Source: Thermomonas sp. HDW16
GTDB taxonomy: Bacteria; Pseudomonadota; Gammaproteobacteria; Xanthomonadales; Xanthomonadaceae
Assembly: GCF_011302915.1 (NCBI RefSeq)
Contig: NZ_CP049872.1
Location: forward strand, 558,001 to 622,000
Length of the DNA: 64,000 nucleotides
Direction of reading: 5' to 3'
Of this stretch, positions 21,267-30,094 are shown piece after piece (the first letter of the stretch is position 1; each line of letters opens with the position of its first letter). The position numbers were made by a program, and so were the translations under genes. A model generated the notes under the pieces. The model had not been told where the DNA came from. It ran no database searches and saw only the letters and a list, made by a program, of their open reading frames with translations.

Positions 21267-21315
21267 AACAGGGCGAACGTTTGTCCCGCCCTGCTTGATG
21301 CCTCGATTCAGGAAT

Positions 21316-22239
21316 TCAGTAACGCGGAATCGCCGGATCGATTTCGGCCCAGGCGTCGATGCCGCCCACGATGTTGTAGACCTCGCCGAAGCCCAATGCG
21401 CGGAAATGCTCCGCTGCCTGCGCGCTGCGTCCGCCGTGGTGGCAGAGGAAGGCCAGTGGCATGCTCTTCGGCAGCGATTCGATTTCTTCGACGCCGTCGT
21501 CGAAGCAGAGATAGTCGGTGGCGAGCGAGGCCAAGGCGCGTTCGTCTCCCGGGCGCACGTCGACGATGGTCAGGGTACCGGCGGCGGTGCGTTCGGCGGC
21601 TTGCGCCGGCGTCATCGCGCGCACTTTCGGCGGCGCGTTGGGGTTGTCGATCACCAGGCCCTTGCCGCGTTCGTCGTCGGCCCAGTCGATCGACATGCCG
21701 CGTGCGCGTTGCGCGCTGGCCAGGTCGAACTGGGCGAGGATACCGGCGGACTCGCTGGCGATGGCGTCATCGTCGCGCTGCGCCAGTTGCAGGCGCGCGT
21801 TGTAGCCGCCGTCGATATCGATCTGCAGCGCGAAACCGTCGCCGGCATCGGCCAGCGCTTGCTTCAGCATCGCGGCGGCGGCGGGGGTGATGGTGATCTG
21901 CGGCGGCGTGCGATCCGGCGCCGGCAGGCCCAGCGCGGTGTGCAATTCACCGCTGCCGGCCATCTGGAGGATGATGTCGGAACCGCCCACCAGCTCGCCG
22001 CCGATGTACAGCTGCGGGATGGTCGGCCAGTCGCCATAGGCCTTGATGCCTTCGCGGATTTCCGGATCGGCCAGCACGTCGACATGCGCATACGTCGCGC
22101 CCGCCGCATCCAGCTCGCCGACGGCTTTGGACGAGAAGCCGCATTGCGGTGCGCGCGGGTTGCCCTTCATGAACAGGACGACGGGATTGGCGGCCAGCAA
22201 CGAGTCGATGCGGGCGCGGGTGGCGGGGTCGAGGGACAT
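21316..22239 (-). CDS. grxD: Monothiol glutaredoxin (Grx4/CGFS)-rhodanese fusion protein
   Basis: Three-domain protein of 307 residues. Residues 1-105 form a monothiol glutaredoxin with the CGFS site at 33-36 and WPTIPQLYIGGE, which in this family binds a glutathione-ligated [2Fe-2S] cluster. Residues 113-205 resemble an A-type (IscA/HesB) iron-sulfur scaffold, but no cysteine remains in it. Residues 210-307 form a rhodanese domain with C266 in LCHHGGRS. The start at 22239 begins the glutaredoxin; longer forms are unlikely. Probable role is Fe-S cluster or sulfur handling. It lies opposite the disrupted end of the DUF924 gene. Confidence 0.88.
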   Translation of the reverse strand: MSLDPATRARIDSLLAANPVVLFMKGNPRAPQCGFSSKAVGELDAAGATYAHVDVLADPEIREGIKAYGDWPTIPQLYIGGELVGGSDIILQMAGSGELHTALGLPAPDRTPPQITITPAAAAMLKQALADAGDGFALQIDIDGGYNARLQLAQRDDDAIASESAGILAQFDLASAQRARGMSIDWADDERGKGLVIDNPNAPPKVRAMTPAQAAERTAAGTLTIVDVRPGDERALASLATDYLCFDDGVEEIESLPKSMPLAFLCHHGGRSAQAAEHFRALGFGEVYNIVGGIDAWAEIDPAIPRY

Positions 22240-22306
22240 GGGGGTGTTCCGGATGCGGGACGACAATTTTACGCCCGGGAGCTGCGGTGAGTGCGCTGAC
22301 GCTTCG

Positions 22307-22966
22307 CTATCGGCAATACCGGCTCTCCAGCAGCACTGCATCTTCGAGCAGGCCTTGTTCGCGCTCGTTCGAGGGGGCACTGAACATGTCCACCGCCTTT
22401 TTCAGGCCGGGGCAGGGGTCGTCGGTGTAGCCCGCTGGCCAGAACAACGCCTGCGACACCGCGCGCACGATGTCCGCAAGCGAGGGGTTTCCGCGCATGC
22501 GAAAGCGCTCCGGCGGCCCCATCCGAATGGGATTGATGCTTCGCGTCACATCTGTGCGGTCAAAGCGGATGCCGTCATCCTTGGCGCTGCGGCCGGCGGT
22601 GTGATCCCATTGATCATCGGACGCCACCTGTGGAATTTCGGCGGGAGCCTGGGCGGTTGGCGAGGTCGAGGGCACGATGCGCATTGCTTGCGGCCTGCTC
22701 GCCGTTGCGGTGGGAACCGCGCCGCGATCCGTTGCCGGCTTCATCGTCTTCACCGCCGGCGGCGGCAGTTGGATGAAGACCAGCTGCATCGGTTGGCCGG
22801 CGTCATCGTTCACAGACTCAGGTCGCGTCACCGCCCACAACACCAGAAGATGAACCAGGGCGACGCCACTCCAGGCCGCCCATTGTTCCGGCGCTGTCGT
22901 GCGTAACGAATCCTGCAGCGCGGTCAACGCATCCTGTCGTTCACGCGGAAACTTCCCATTCGCCAT
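22307..22966 (-). CDS. Membrane-anchored hypothetical protein, proline-rich
   Basis: Not firmly recognised. 219 residues: short cytoplasmic N-terminus, one membrane helix (about 33-48, WSGVALVHLLVLWAV), then a Pro/Thr/Ala-rich periplasmic region beginning PMQLVFIQLPPPAV. The topology and the residues after the helix recall TonB-like anchors, but no TonB C-terminal domain is visible. The C-terminal third is compact with two cysteines (DDPCPGL and the end YCR). It overlaps the SGNH hydrolase gene by 26 bases, so co-translation is likely. Confidence 0.65.
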   Translation of the reverse strand: MANGKFPRERQDALTALQDSLRTTAPEQWAAWSGVALVHLLVLWAVTRPESVNDDAGQPMQLVFIQLPPPAVKTMKPATDRGAVPTATASRPQAMRIVPSTSPTAQAPAEIPQVASDDQWDHTAGRSAKDDGIRFDRTDVTRSINPIRMGPPERFRMRGNPSLADIVRAVSQALFWPAGYTDDPCPGLKKAVDMFSAPSNEREQGLLEDAVLLESRYCR

Positions 22967-23588
22967 CCAGCAATTCCTTTGCTACAGGCAACGCCAGCCG
23001 CGTCCATTCGGCGTACAACCGCGCAGACGGATGCAGCCCGTCTTCCGCCAGCATCGCCGGCTCCGCACCGCGCGCGCGCGACACATCGGCGATATCCACG
23101 AAGGCTACGCCATGTGCCATGCAGACCTCGCGGGCGGCGGCATTGTAGGCATCCAGTGCGTTAGAAATTTGTTCCACGTCGCGCTCGCTGGCGACGCCGA
23201 ACGGGGTTACGCCCCAGTCTGGGATGGACAGCACCAGCACGCGCTCCGCACGCGCATTCGCCAATGCGATCGCGTGTTGCAGCAGGCGCGCAAATTCGCC
23301 GAGGTAATCGTCGACGTCGCGGCCGCGGTACTGGTTGTTGACGCCGATCAGCAGGCTGACGAAATCCCATTCGCCAAGCGGTTCGGCATCGTCCATCGCG
23401 GCGGACAGCTCATCGGTTGTCCAGCCTGTGGTGGCGATGATGCGCGGATCAGAAATCGCGATACCGGCGTCGCGCAGGCCGCGCGCCAGCTGCATCGGCC
23501 ATCGGCCATCGGCTTCGACGCCTTCGCCGATGCTGTAGGAATCGCCGAGGGCGAGATACGACAGCTGCGCTTGCGGCAGCGTCGCCAT
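22941..23588 (-). CDS. SGNH/GDSL-type esterase
   Basis: Predicted lipase/esterase or acyl-hydrolase of 215 residues. Block I GDSYSIGEG carries the nucleophile serine (17), block III GVNNQYRG the oxyanion asparagine and block V DGLHPSARL the catalytic Asp-x-x-His. No signal peptide is seen, so it is probably cytoplasmic. Substrate unknown. It starts two bases after the aminotransferase stop and overlaps the next gene, giving a tight three-gene operon starting at 24834. Confidence 0.87.
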   Translation of the reverse strand: MATLPQAQLSYLALGDSYSIGEGVEADGRWPMQLARGLRDAGIAISDPRIIATTGWTTDELSAAMDDAEPLGEWDFVSLLIGVNNQYRGRDVDDYLGEFARLLQHAIALANARAERVLVLSIPDWGVTPFGVASERDVEQISNALDAYNAAAREVCMAHGVAFVDIADVSRARGAEPAMLAEDGLHPSARLYAEWTRLALPVAKELLDGEWEVSA

Positions 23589-23589
23589 G

Positions 23590-24834
23590 TCAGGCCACGG
23601 CGCTGCGGCGTGCGTCTTCGGCGCGGCGGGTCAGCACGCGATCGATGCGGGCGAACACTTCGCGCAGCATCGACGCTTCCGGCAGCAAGGTGACGCGGAA
23701 GTGGTTGCGGTAGGGCACGTTGAAGCTGGAACCGGGCACGATCAGCACGTCCTCTTCTTCGAGCATCTGCAGCGCGAAGGCGTGGTCGTCGAAGCCGCGC
23801 GCGGCATCGCCCACCACGCCGGGGAAGCCGTACAGCGCGCCGGCCGGTGCGACCAGGCGCAGGTGTTCGCTGGCCTCGCAACTTTCGATCAGCGCCTTGC
23901 GGGTCTCATACAGGCGTCCGCCGGGCTGGACCAGTTCGGAGATGGTGTCGGCACCATGCAGGGCCTGCTGGATGGCGAACTGGCCCGGCACGTTGGCGCA
24001 CAGGCGCAGTGCGCCGAGCAGGTCCATCGCGTGGTGATAGTCGCCGCTGGCCAACGGGTCGCCGCTCAACACCGCCCAGCCCACGCGCCAGCCGCAGGCG
24101 CGATGCACCTTCGACAAACCGCCGAAACTCATGCAGGGCAGGTCGCCGGCGAGTGGGGCAATCGGTTGGAAGGTGTTGTCGTCGTAGAGGATGCCGTCAT
24201 AGATCTCGTCGGCCATCAGCAGCAGCTTGTGCTTCTGCGCGACGGCGACGATGCGCTCCAGCAACTCGCGCGGGTAGTTCGCGCCGGTCGGATTGTTCGG
24301 GTTGATCAGCACGATGGCGCGAGTGCGCGAGGACACCAGCGATTCGATCTGCTCGGGATCGGGCAGGAAGCCGGTGGCTTCGTCGCAGCGGTAATAGACC
24401 GGGCGGCCGTCGTTGAGGATGGTGGCCGCCGACCACAACGGGTAGTCGGGCGATGGCAGTAGGACTTCGTCACCCGGATTGAGCAGGGCGCGCAGCGAGA
24501 TGTCGATCAGTTCGGACACGCCGTTGCCGACGAACACCCGCTCCGGCGAGGCATTCGGCGTACCGCGCTGCTTGTGGAAGGCGGCGATGGCCTCGCGCGC
24601 TTCCGGCAGGCCCTGCTGGTGGGTGTAGGGATCGGTGTTGGCGATGTGGTCGGCGATCGCACGCTGCAGGTGCTCCGGTGCGCGGAAGCCGAACGCGCCG
24701 GGGTTGCCGATGTTGAGCTTGATCAGGCTGCGGCCCTGGCCTTCCAGCTCGCGGGCTCGCCGGGCCAGTTCTCCGCGGATTTCGTAGCGGACTTCGGACA
24801 GGCGGGTGCGGGTCTTGAGGCTGGGCGGGGACAT
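23590..24834 (-). CDS. alaA: PLP-dependent class I aminotransferase (AlaA-like)
   Basis: Fold-type I aminotransferase of 414 residues, most like alanine transaminases that convert pyruvate and glutamate to alanine. Visible are INPNNPTG (PLP-binding Asn), D209 in MADEIYD, the Schiff-base lysine K242 in GLSKVHRACGWRVGW and the C-terminal arginine in FRVTLLPE. The start at 24834 fits the family N-terminus (ARRARELEGQG). It is the first gene of an operon with the SGNH hydrolase. The symbol rests on overall resemblance. Confidence 0.85.
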   Translation of the reverse strand: MSPPSLKTRTRLSEVRYEIRGELARRARELEGQGRSLIKLNIGNPGAFGFRAPEHLQRAIADHIANTDPYTHQQGLPEAREAIAAFHKQRGTPNASPERVFVGNGVSELIDISLRALLNPGDEVLLPSPDYPLWSAATILNDGRPVYYRCDEATGFLPDPEQIESLVSSRTRAIVLINPNNPTGANYPRELLERIVAVAQKHKLLLMADEIYDGILYDDNTFQPIAPLAGDLPCMSFGGLSKVHRACGWRVGWAVLSGDPLASGDYHHAMDLLGALRLCANVPGQFAIQQALHGADTISELVQPGGRLYETRKALIESCEASEHLRLVAPAGALYGFPGVVGDAARGFDDHAFALQMLEEEDVLIVPGSSFNVPYRNHFRVTLLPEASMLREVFARIDRVLTRRAEDARRSAVA

Positions 24835-24930
24835 TGGCGCGGAAAGTGGGGGTAAATGGAGCTGCAAGCCTAGCGGAAATGGGGCGTCGATGCCGCGCAG
24901 GAGGGCTTCTCGCAGCAACGGCGCCTACCG

Positions 24931-24980
24931 CCGGGTGGTTCGCTCCGCGGCTCAAAATGCCGCTACGCGAGCCACCCGAC
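24931..24980. repeat. Intergenic inverted-repeat element, copy B
   Basis: Second copy of the element found at 6313-6366. The core at 24941-24970 is identical in 26 of 30 bases. The flanking arms GGGTGGTTCGC (24933-24943) and GCGAGCCACCC (24967-24977) are complementary except for one T/C position, which still gives a G-U pair in RNA. Confidence 0.55.
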
Positions 24981-25025
24981 GGTCTCGCCGTTGCGTGAGG
25001 ATCTTCGCCATTCGATCCGGTCGGG

Positions 25026-25149
25026 GTGGCGTTGCCCGGTGGGGGTGGCAAGACTTCGAGCGGGCCATGGATGGCCCGCGGCCGCGGCTTCAGTCCTGGA
25101 CGACTGGAAAGAGCGGCGAAGCCTTGCCACCCCCACCGGGCAACGCCAC
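25026..25149. repeat. Long near-perfect inverted repeat (hairpin or MITE-like)
   Basis: The 27 bases at 25026-25052 are exactly reverse-complementary to 25123-25149. With one mismatch (25053/25122) the pairing extends to 33 bases (25026-25058 with 25117-25149). The enclosed sequence contains a second perfect hairpin, GCGGGCCAT at 25060-25068 with ATGGCCCGC at 25071-25079. The right arm ends 44 bases before the rsgA start codon, so the structure may lie in its leader. Confidence 0.75.
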
Positions 25150-25193
25150 GGCGACGATGCGTAGAATCAGGCCATGACGGCAACCCCAAACGC

Positions 25194-26294
25194 ATGACTC
25201 CCCTGCAGGCCATCGGCTGGCGCTGGACGCCGTCGACCCTCGATCCGGCCTGGGCCGGGTTGATCGCCGCGCATCCGCAGGCACGCCCTGCGCGGATCAG
25301 CGAACAGCATCGCAGCGGCTATCTGGTCGCGGAAACGGTCGATGCTGCATATCGCGCCGAATCGCTGCCGGAATGGCAGCGCGCAGGCAGCTACCGCAAG
25401 GGCGAGATCACCCCGGAATCGCGGCCGGCGGTCGGCGATTGGGTGCTGATCGAAGGCGAGGCGCCGAACGCGCTGCGCATCGTCGCGCTGTTGCCACGGT
25501 TTTCCGCGATCAAGCGCGGCGCGGCCGGCGAGCACTACAAGCAGCAGGTGATCGCGGCCAATATCGATACGGTGTTCGTGGTCTGTGGCCTTGATGCGGA
25601 TTTCAATCCGCGCCGGATCGAACGCTATCTGATGCTGGTCGGCGGCAGCGGCGTGCAGCCGGTGATCGTGCTGACGAAGTCGGACAAGGATGGTGCCGAT
25701 GTCGAAGCGGCCGCGCACGAGTTGCGCGCGCTGGACGTGCCGGTGCACGCGGTGAACGCCAAGGATCGCGACAGCGTGGCCGTGCTTGCGCCATGGCTGG
25801 GCGAAGGCCAGAGCATCGTGCTGGTGGGTAGCTCCGGCGCGGGCAAGTCCACGCTGACCAATACCCTGCTCGGCATCGAGAAAATGAAGACCGGCGCGGT
25901 GCGCGACAGCGACGATCGCGGCCGCCACACCACCACCCATCGCGCGCTGATCGCGCTGCCGTCCGGCGCCTGCCTGATCGATACGCCCGGCATGCGCGAA
26001 CTGAAGCCGACCGGCGAGGAAGACGTGGCCGAGAGCTTCGCCGATATCGAAGCGCTGGCCGCGCAATGCAAGTTCAACGACTGCAAGCATCAGAAGGAAC
26101 CGGGTTGTGCGGTGCGCGCGGCAGTGGAACGCGGCGAAGTGGATGCGCAGCGCGTCGCCAACTTCCTCAAGCTGAGCGAGGAAGTGGCCGGTGCCGCCAA
26201 CAAGCTGGCCACGCGGCTGGCGCAAAAGTCGGATACGAAGGTGCAGAACAAGTCCATGTGCAAGCGCATCGACGAGAAATACGGACGCCATTGA
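25194..26294 (+). CDS. rsgA: Small ribosomal subunit biogenesis GTPase RsgA
   Basis: Circularly permuted GTPase that checks late 30S subunit maturation, 366 residues. An N-terminal OB-fold region leads into G4 (LTKSD), then G1 (GSSGAGKST) and G3 (DTPGMRE), the permuted order typical of RsgA. The C-terminal zinc knuckle is CKFNDCKHQKEPGC. The ATG at 25194 fits the family N-terminus; no strong RBS is seen. The next gene starts two bases after its stop codon. Confidence 0.93.
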   Translation: MTPLQAIGWRWTPSTLDPAWAGLIAAHPQARPARISEQHRSGYLVAETVDAAYRAESLPEWQRAGSYRKGEITPESRPAVGDWVLIEGEAPNALRIVALLPRFSAIKRGAAGEHYKQQVIAANIDTVFVVCGLDADFNPRRIERYLMLVGGSGVQPVIVLTKSDKDGADVEAAAHELRALDVPVHAVNAKDRDSVAVLAPWLGEGQSIVLVGSSGAGKSTLTNTLLGIEKMKTGAVRDSDDRGRHTTTHRALIALPSGACLIDTPGMRELKPTGEEDVAESFADIEALAAQCKFNDCKHQKEPGCAVRAAVERGEVDAQRVANFLKLSEEVAGAANKLATRLAQKSDTKVQNKSMCKRIDEKYGRH

Positions 26295-26295
26295 G

Positions 26296-27561
26296 ATGAG
26301 CGATATCAGCCGCGCGCCCGACATCGCCCATCACGCCGCACTCGATGCGCGGATGGCGAAGGCGGCGAAATCGATCCGCCTGTTGAGCCTGGTCAGCTGG
26401 CCGGCCAGCGAGCAACAGACCTTCCTTGCCGACTACGCGCAGGGCAAGGCGAAGCTGCCGGCGTACCGGTATCCGAAACATGATTTCTCCGACGCGCGCC
26501 GCGAATTCGAAGCGATCATCGCCGCCGCCGATCCCGCGCATCCGCTCGGCATCTACCTGATCGAATCCGCGCGCAGCTGGTCGGTGGCGGCGGAATTGCT
26601 GGAAAACCTCGGCACACCGCGCGTGACTGAGTTGTCCGTGGCGTTGTTCGGCAAGCCGGAGCACACCTTGCCGGGCGGGGCGACCACGCGCGAGGCGGCT
26701 AATCACTTCATCGCCATCGCCAATGAACTCGACCACGAGTTGCTGGATCCCTCCGAACAGGTGGCGATCTCAGCGACCTCGCTGCAGTTGCAGTTGCAGG
26801 CGGCGCTGGACGATTATTTCGATAGCCGAGTGATCACCGTTGAGCTTGATCCCGACCTGATCGCCAAGGCCGCTGCCGGTGCCACCCGCATCCGCCTGCG
26901 CGCCGGCGCCGAATTTTCCGATTACGACCGTCACCAGTTACTGCAGCACGAAGCCTTCGTGCATTCGTTGACCGCACTCAACGGCCAGCAGCAGATCGTG
27001 TTGCCGAGCATGGCGCTGTCTTCGCCGCGCACCACCGCAACGCAGGAAGGGCTGGCCACCTTTGCCGAACAGATCACCGGCAGCATCGACATCGAACGCA
27101 TGAAGCGGGTCAGCTTGCGCATCGAGGCGGTGGCGATGGCGTTGGATGGCGCCGATTTCCTCGAAGTCTTTCGTTATTTCCTCGATGCCGGGCAGAACGA
27201 AACGGAAAGTTTCACTTCCGCGCAGCGCGTGTTCCGTGGCGTTCCGACCACGGGTGGCGCGGCATTCACCAAGGACACCGTCTACCTGCGGGGGTTGATC
27301 GGCGTGCACACGTTCTTCCGTTGGGCGCTCAAGCACGGCAAGTTGCGCCTGTGCCGGATGCTGTTCGCCGGCAAGATGACCCTGGCCGACGTGCAGCGCT
27401 TCGAGCCCTTGTTCGACAGCGGCGACCTGTTGCCACCGCGCTGGCTGCCGGAATGGGTGGCGCGCGCGAACGGCCTGGCCGGGATGCTGGCGTTTTCGTT
27501 GTTCGCCAACCGTATCCGGTTGGAACAGATCGTGGACGCGGACAGCGTGGCGGATCTGTGA
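26296..27561 (+). CDS. DUF1704 / flavohemoglobin expression-modulating QEGLA motif protein
   Basis: Predicted metalloprotease-like protein of 421 residues. It has the family motif TQEGLA (about 247-252) and an upstream HEAFVH that resembles a zinc-binding HExxxH, with the glutamate of QEG as possible third ligand. Family members are annotated as modulating flavohemoglobin expression; eukaryotic relatives are tyrosine carboxypeptidases (MATCAP/KIAA0895). The substrate here is unknown. It starts directly after rsgA, so co-transcription is likely. Confidence 0.82.
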   Translation: MSDISRAPDIAHHAALDARMAKAAKSIRLLSLVSWPASEQQTFLADYAQGKAKLPAYRYPKHDFSDARREFEAIIAAADPAHPLGIYLIESARSWSVAAELLENLGTPRVTELSVALFGKPEHTLPGGATTREAANHFIAIANELDHELLDPSEQVAISATSLQLQLQAALDDYFDSRVITVELDPDLIAKAAAGATRIRLRAGAEFSDYDRHQLLQHEAFVHSLTALNGQQQIVLPSMALSSPRTTATQEGLATFAEQITGSIDIERMKRVSLRIEAVAMALDGADFLEVFRYFLDAGQNETESFTSAQRVFRGVPTTGGAAFTKDTVYLRGLIGVHTFFRWALKHGKLRLCRMLFAGKMTLADVQRFEPLFDSGDLLPPRWLPEWVARANGLAGMLAFSLFANRIRLEQIVDADSVADL

Positions 27562-27681
27562 GCGTGGGCGTGTGGGGCGCAGGACGCGTGTAAATCGCAG
27601 CACGTCATCGGTTGGGGGGCGTGTCGAGGCGCGTACGGGCGAAGCGGTATCATCACTTATCCGCATCACGGGCATGTTCCG

Positions 27682-29982
27682 ATGTCAGACACCCCCAGCA
27701 ACGACGATCTGAAGCAAGCCGCACTCGATTACCACTCGCTGGAGCCCAAGGGCAAGATCAAGGTCACGGCGACCAAGCCGATGATCACCCAGCGCGACCT
27801 GGCGCTGGCGTATTCGCCGGGCGTGGCCTTCGCCTGCGAGGAGATCGCCGCCGACCCGAAGCTGGCCAGCGAATACACCGCGCGCGGCAACCTGGTCGCG
27901 GTGGTCACCAACGGCACCGCCGTGCTCGGGCTGGGCGACATCGGCCCGCTGGCCGGCAAGCCGGTGATGGAAGGCAAGGGCGTGCTGTTCCAGAAGTTCG
28001 CCGGGATCGACGTGTTCGACATTGAGATCAACGAGCGCGATCCGGACAAGCTGGTCGACATCATCGCCAGTCTGGAGCCGACCTTCGGCGGCATCAACCT
28101 GGAGGACATCAAGGCGCCGGAATGCTTCATCGTGGAGCGCAAGCTGCGCGAGCGGATGAACATCCCGGTGTTCCATGACGACCAGCACGGGACCGCGATC
28201 ATCGTCGGCGCCGCCGTGCTCAACGCATTGGAAGTCGCGGGCAAGGACATCGGCAAGGTCAAGCTGGCGACCGCCGGTGCCGGCGCGGCCGGCATCGCTT
28301 GCCTGGACATGCTGGTGGCGCTTGGCGTGAAGCCGGAGAACATCTTGGCCTACGACCGCGAAGGCGTGCTCTACACCGGCCGTGGCCACATGGATCCGGA
28401 CAAGCAGCGCTATGCGCGTGATACCGACAAGCGCAGCCTGGCCGACATCGTCGCCGGTGCCGATATTTTCCTGGGCCTGTCTGCCGGCGGCGTGCTGAAG
28501 CCGGAGATGGTGGCCAGCATGGCCGAACGGCCGATCATCCTGGCGTTGGCCAATCCCTACCCGGAAATCCTGCCGGAAGACGCCAAGGCAGTGCGTCCGG
28601 ACTGCATCATCGCCACCGGCCGCTCGGACTATCCGAACCAGGTCAACAACGCGCTGTGCTTCCCCTACATCTTCCGCGGTGCGCTGGATGCGGGCGCGAC
28701 GGAAATCAACGAGGCGATGAAGCTGGCCTGCGTGCGCGCCATCGCCGAACTCGCGCGCAAGGAAGCCTCCGACCTCGGCAGCGCCTACGGCGGTGAAGTG
28801 CCGAAATTCGGCCCGGAATACCTGATCCCGCGCCCGTTCGACCCACGCCTGCTGATGACGCTGGCACCGGCGGTGGCGCAGGCGGCGATGGAGTCCGGTA
28901 TTGCCGAACGCCCGATCGCCGACATCGTCGCCTATCGCGAGAAGCTGGCGCAGTTCGTCTACCGCACCAGCCTGATGATGAAGCCGGTGTACGACCGCGC
29001 GCGCAGCGACACCAAGCGCGTGGTGTATGCCGAGGGCGAGGAATACGTGGTGCTGCAGGCGGTGCAGACGGTGATCGATGAAGGCCTGGCCTTCCCGATC
29101 CTGATTGGCCGCCCGGACGTGATCGGCAACCGCATCGCCAAGCTCGGCCTGCGCATGAAGGCAGGCGTGGATTTCGAGCTGACCGACATCGGCGACGATC
29201 CGCGCTTCGAAGAATACTGGCGCCAGTACCACGCGCTGACCGAGCGCCGCGGTGTCACCCCGAGCGCCGCACGCAACCTGCTGCGTTCGCGGCCGACGAT
29301 CATCGCCGCGTTGATGGTCGAGCGCGGCGAGGCGGACGGCATGATCACCGGCATTGTCGGCCGCTTCCACAAGAAGCTGGGCTACCTGCGCAGCGTGTTC
29401 GATTTCGAGCCGGGCATCACCGGCACCGCGGCGATGACCGGCGTGATCAACGACGATGGCGCCTGGTTCTTCGTCGATACCCATGTGCAGCTGGATCCGT
29501 CGGCCGAGCAGATCGCGGAGGCCACCTTGCAGGCCAGTTACCGGCTCAAGCTGTTCGGCATCGAACCGAAGGTGGCGCTGCTGTCGCATTCCAACTTCGG
29601 CAGCCACCAGGACGCCAGCGCGCTGAAGATGCGCCGCGCCTACGAGATCATCCGCCAGCGCCAGCCGAAGCTGGAGATCGATGGCGAAATGATGGCGGAC
29701 ACCGCCTGGGACGAAGCGCTGCGCCAGCGTATCTTCCCCAACACCCGCCTCAAGGGCCGCGCCAACCTGCTGGTGATGCCGAACCTGGATGCCGCCAACA
29801 TCGGCTACAACCTGATCCGCGTCGCCACCGGCGGCGTCGCCATCGGCCCGATCCTGATGGGCCTGGACCAGCCGGCGCACATCCTGACCCCGGCTTCGTC
29901 CTCGCGGCGGGTGGTGAACATGACCGCGATCGTGGCGGTGGAAGCGCAGATCCGCGCGGAAATGCGCAACGAAAAGAAATAA
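27682..29982 (+). CDS. maeB: NADP-dependent malic enzyme with C-terminal phosphotransacetylase-like domain
   Basis: Oxidative decarboxylation of malate to pyruvate with NADPH formation. At 766 residues it has the usual MaeB architecture: malic N-terminal domain (about 15-160), NAD(P)-binding domain (about 165-420, [15 protein letters not shown]) and a phosphate acetyl/butyryltransferase-like regulatory domain (about 430-766). The pyruvate product feeds the dehydrogenase encoded by the next gene, aceE. Its stop codon overlaps by one base the element proposed to control aceE. Confidence 0.95.
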   Translation: MSDTPSNDDLKQAALDYHSLEPKGKIKVTATKPMITQRDLALAYSPGVAFACEEIAADPKLASEYTARGNLVAVVTNGTAVLGLGDIGPLAGKPVMEGKGVLFQKFAGIDVFDIEINERDPDKLVDIIASLEPTFGGINLEDIKAPECFIVERKLRERMNIPVFHDDQHGTAIIVGAAVLNALEVAGKDIGKVKLATAGAGAAGIACLDMLVALGVKPENILAYDREGVLYTGRGHMDPDKQRYARDTDKRSLADIVAGADIFLGLSAGGVLKPEMVASMAERPIILALANPYPEILPEDAKAVRPDCIIATGRSDYPNQVNNALCFPYIFRGALDAGATEINEAMKLACVRAIAELARKEASDLGSAYGGEVPKFGPEYLIPRPFDPRLLMTLAPAVAQAAMESGIAERPIADIVAYREKLAQFVYRTSLMMKPVYDRARSDTKRVVYAEGEEYVVLQAVQTVIDEGLAFPILIGRPDVIGNRIAKLGLRMKAGVDFELTDIGDDPRFEEYWRQYHALTERRGVTPSAARNLLRSRPTIIAALMVERGEADGMITGIVGRFHKKLGYLRSVFDFEPGITGTAAMTGVINDDGAWFFVDTHVQLDPSAEQIAEATLQASYRLKLFGIEPKVALLSHSNFGSHQDASALKMRRAYEIIRQRQPKLEIDGEMMADTAWDEALRQRIFPNTRLKGRANLLVMPNLDAANIGYNLIRVATGGVAIGPILMGLDQPAHILTPASSSRRVVNMTAIVAVEAQIRAEMRNEKK

Positions 29983-30012
29983 CCCGGGTAAAATTTAAAC
30001 AAGACCCGGTTT
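29982..30012. promoter_or_regulatory. Candidate aceE control element shared with aceF
   Basis: The palindrome ACCCGGGT at 29982-29989 runs into TAAAATTTAAAC, and a related ACCCGGTTT follows at 30004-30012, 22 bases (about two DNA turns) after the first. A very similar arrangement lies upstream of aceF at 57406-57437. The distance to the aceE start (113 bases) is close to that for aceF (101). TAAAAT could also be a -10 box. Function inferred only from the shared sequence. Confidence 0.5.
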
Positions 30013-30094
30013 AGGCTGCGGCGCAGCATCACGCGCCGCTTGCCGCTTGCTAGACTCGGCCTCCAGACGACCTTGTGGTGATGGAGCGCTATCG

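Larger units (their letters stand above)
24835..25193. other. 359-base non-coding region with repeats
   Basis: Divergent spacer between the aminotransferase gene and rsgA. No credible gene is seen. It holds copy B of the intergenic repeat (24931-24980) and a long inverted repeat (25026-25149), so more than half of it is structured repeat sequence. The promoters of both flanking genes must lie here or within the repeats. Confidence 0.6.

Noticed and set aside
21267..22290. Continuation of the DUF924 frame for 340 codons
   Set aside because: The region is the antisense of a well-conserved glutaredoxin-rhodanese gene; translation has no family features. A frameshift at the DUF924 end explains it better.
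24470..25213. 247-codon minus-strand frame across the aminotransferase 5' end and the repeat region
   Set aside because: It overlaps the aminotransferase gene in another frame and is otherwise Arg/Pro/Gly-rich repeat sequence without likeness to any family.
27685..29880. 731-codon open frame antisense to maeB
   Set aside because: It is the shadow of a strongly GC3-biased gene; low-complexity His/Arg/Gln/Gly-rich translation without any domain. The same holds for long antisense frames over ppc (9965-12145) and aceE (30089-31735).
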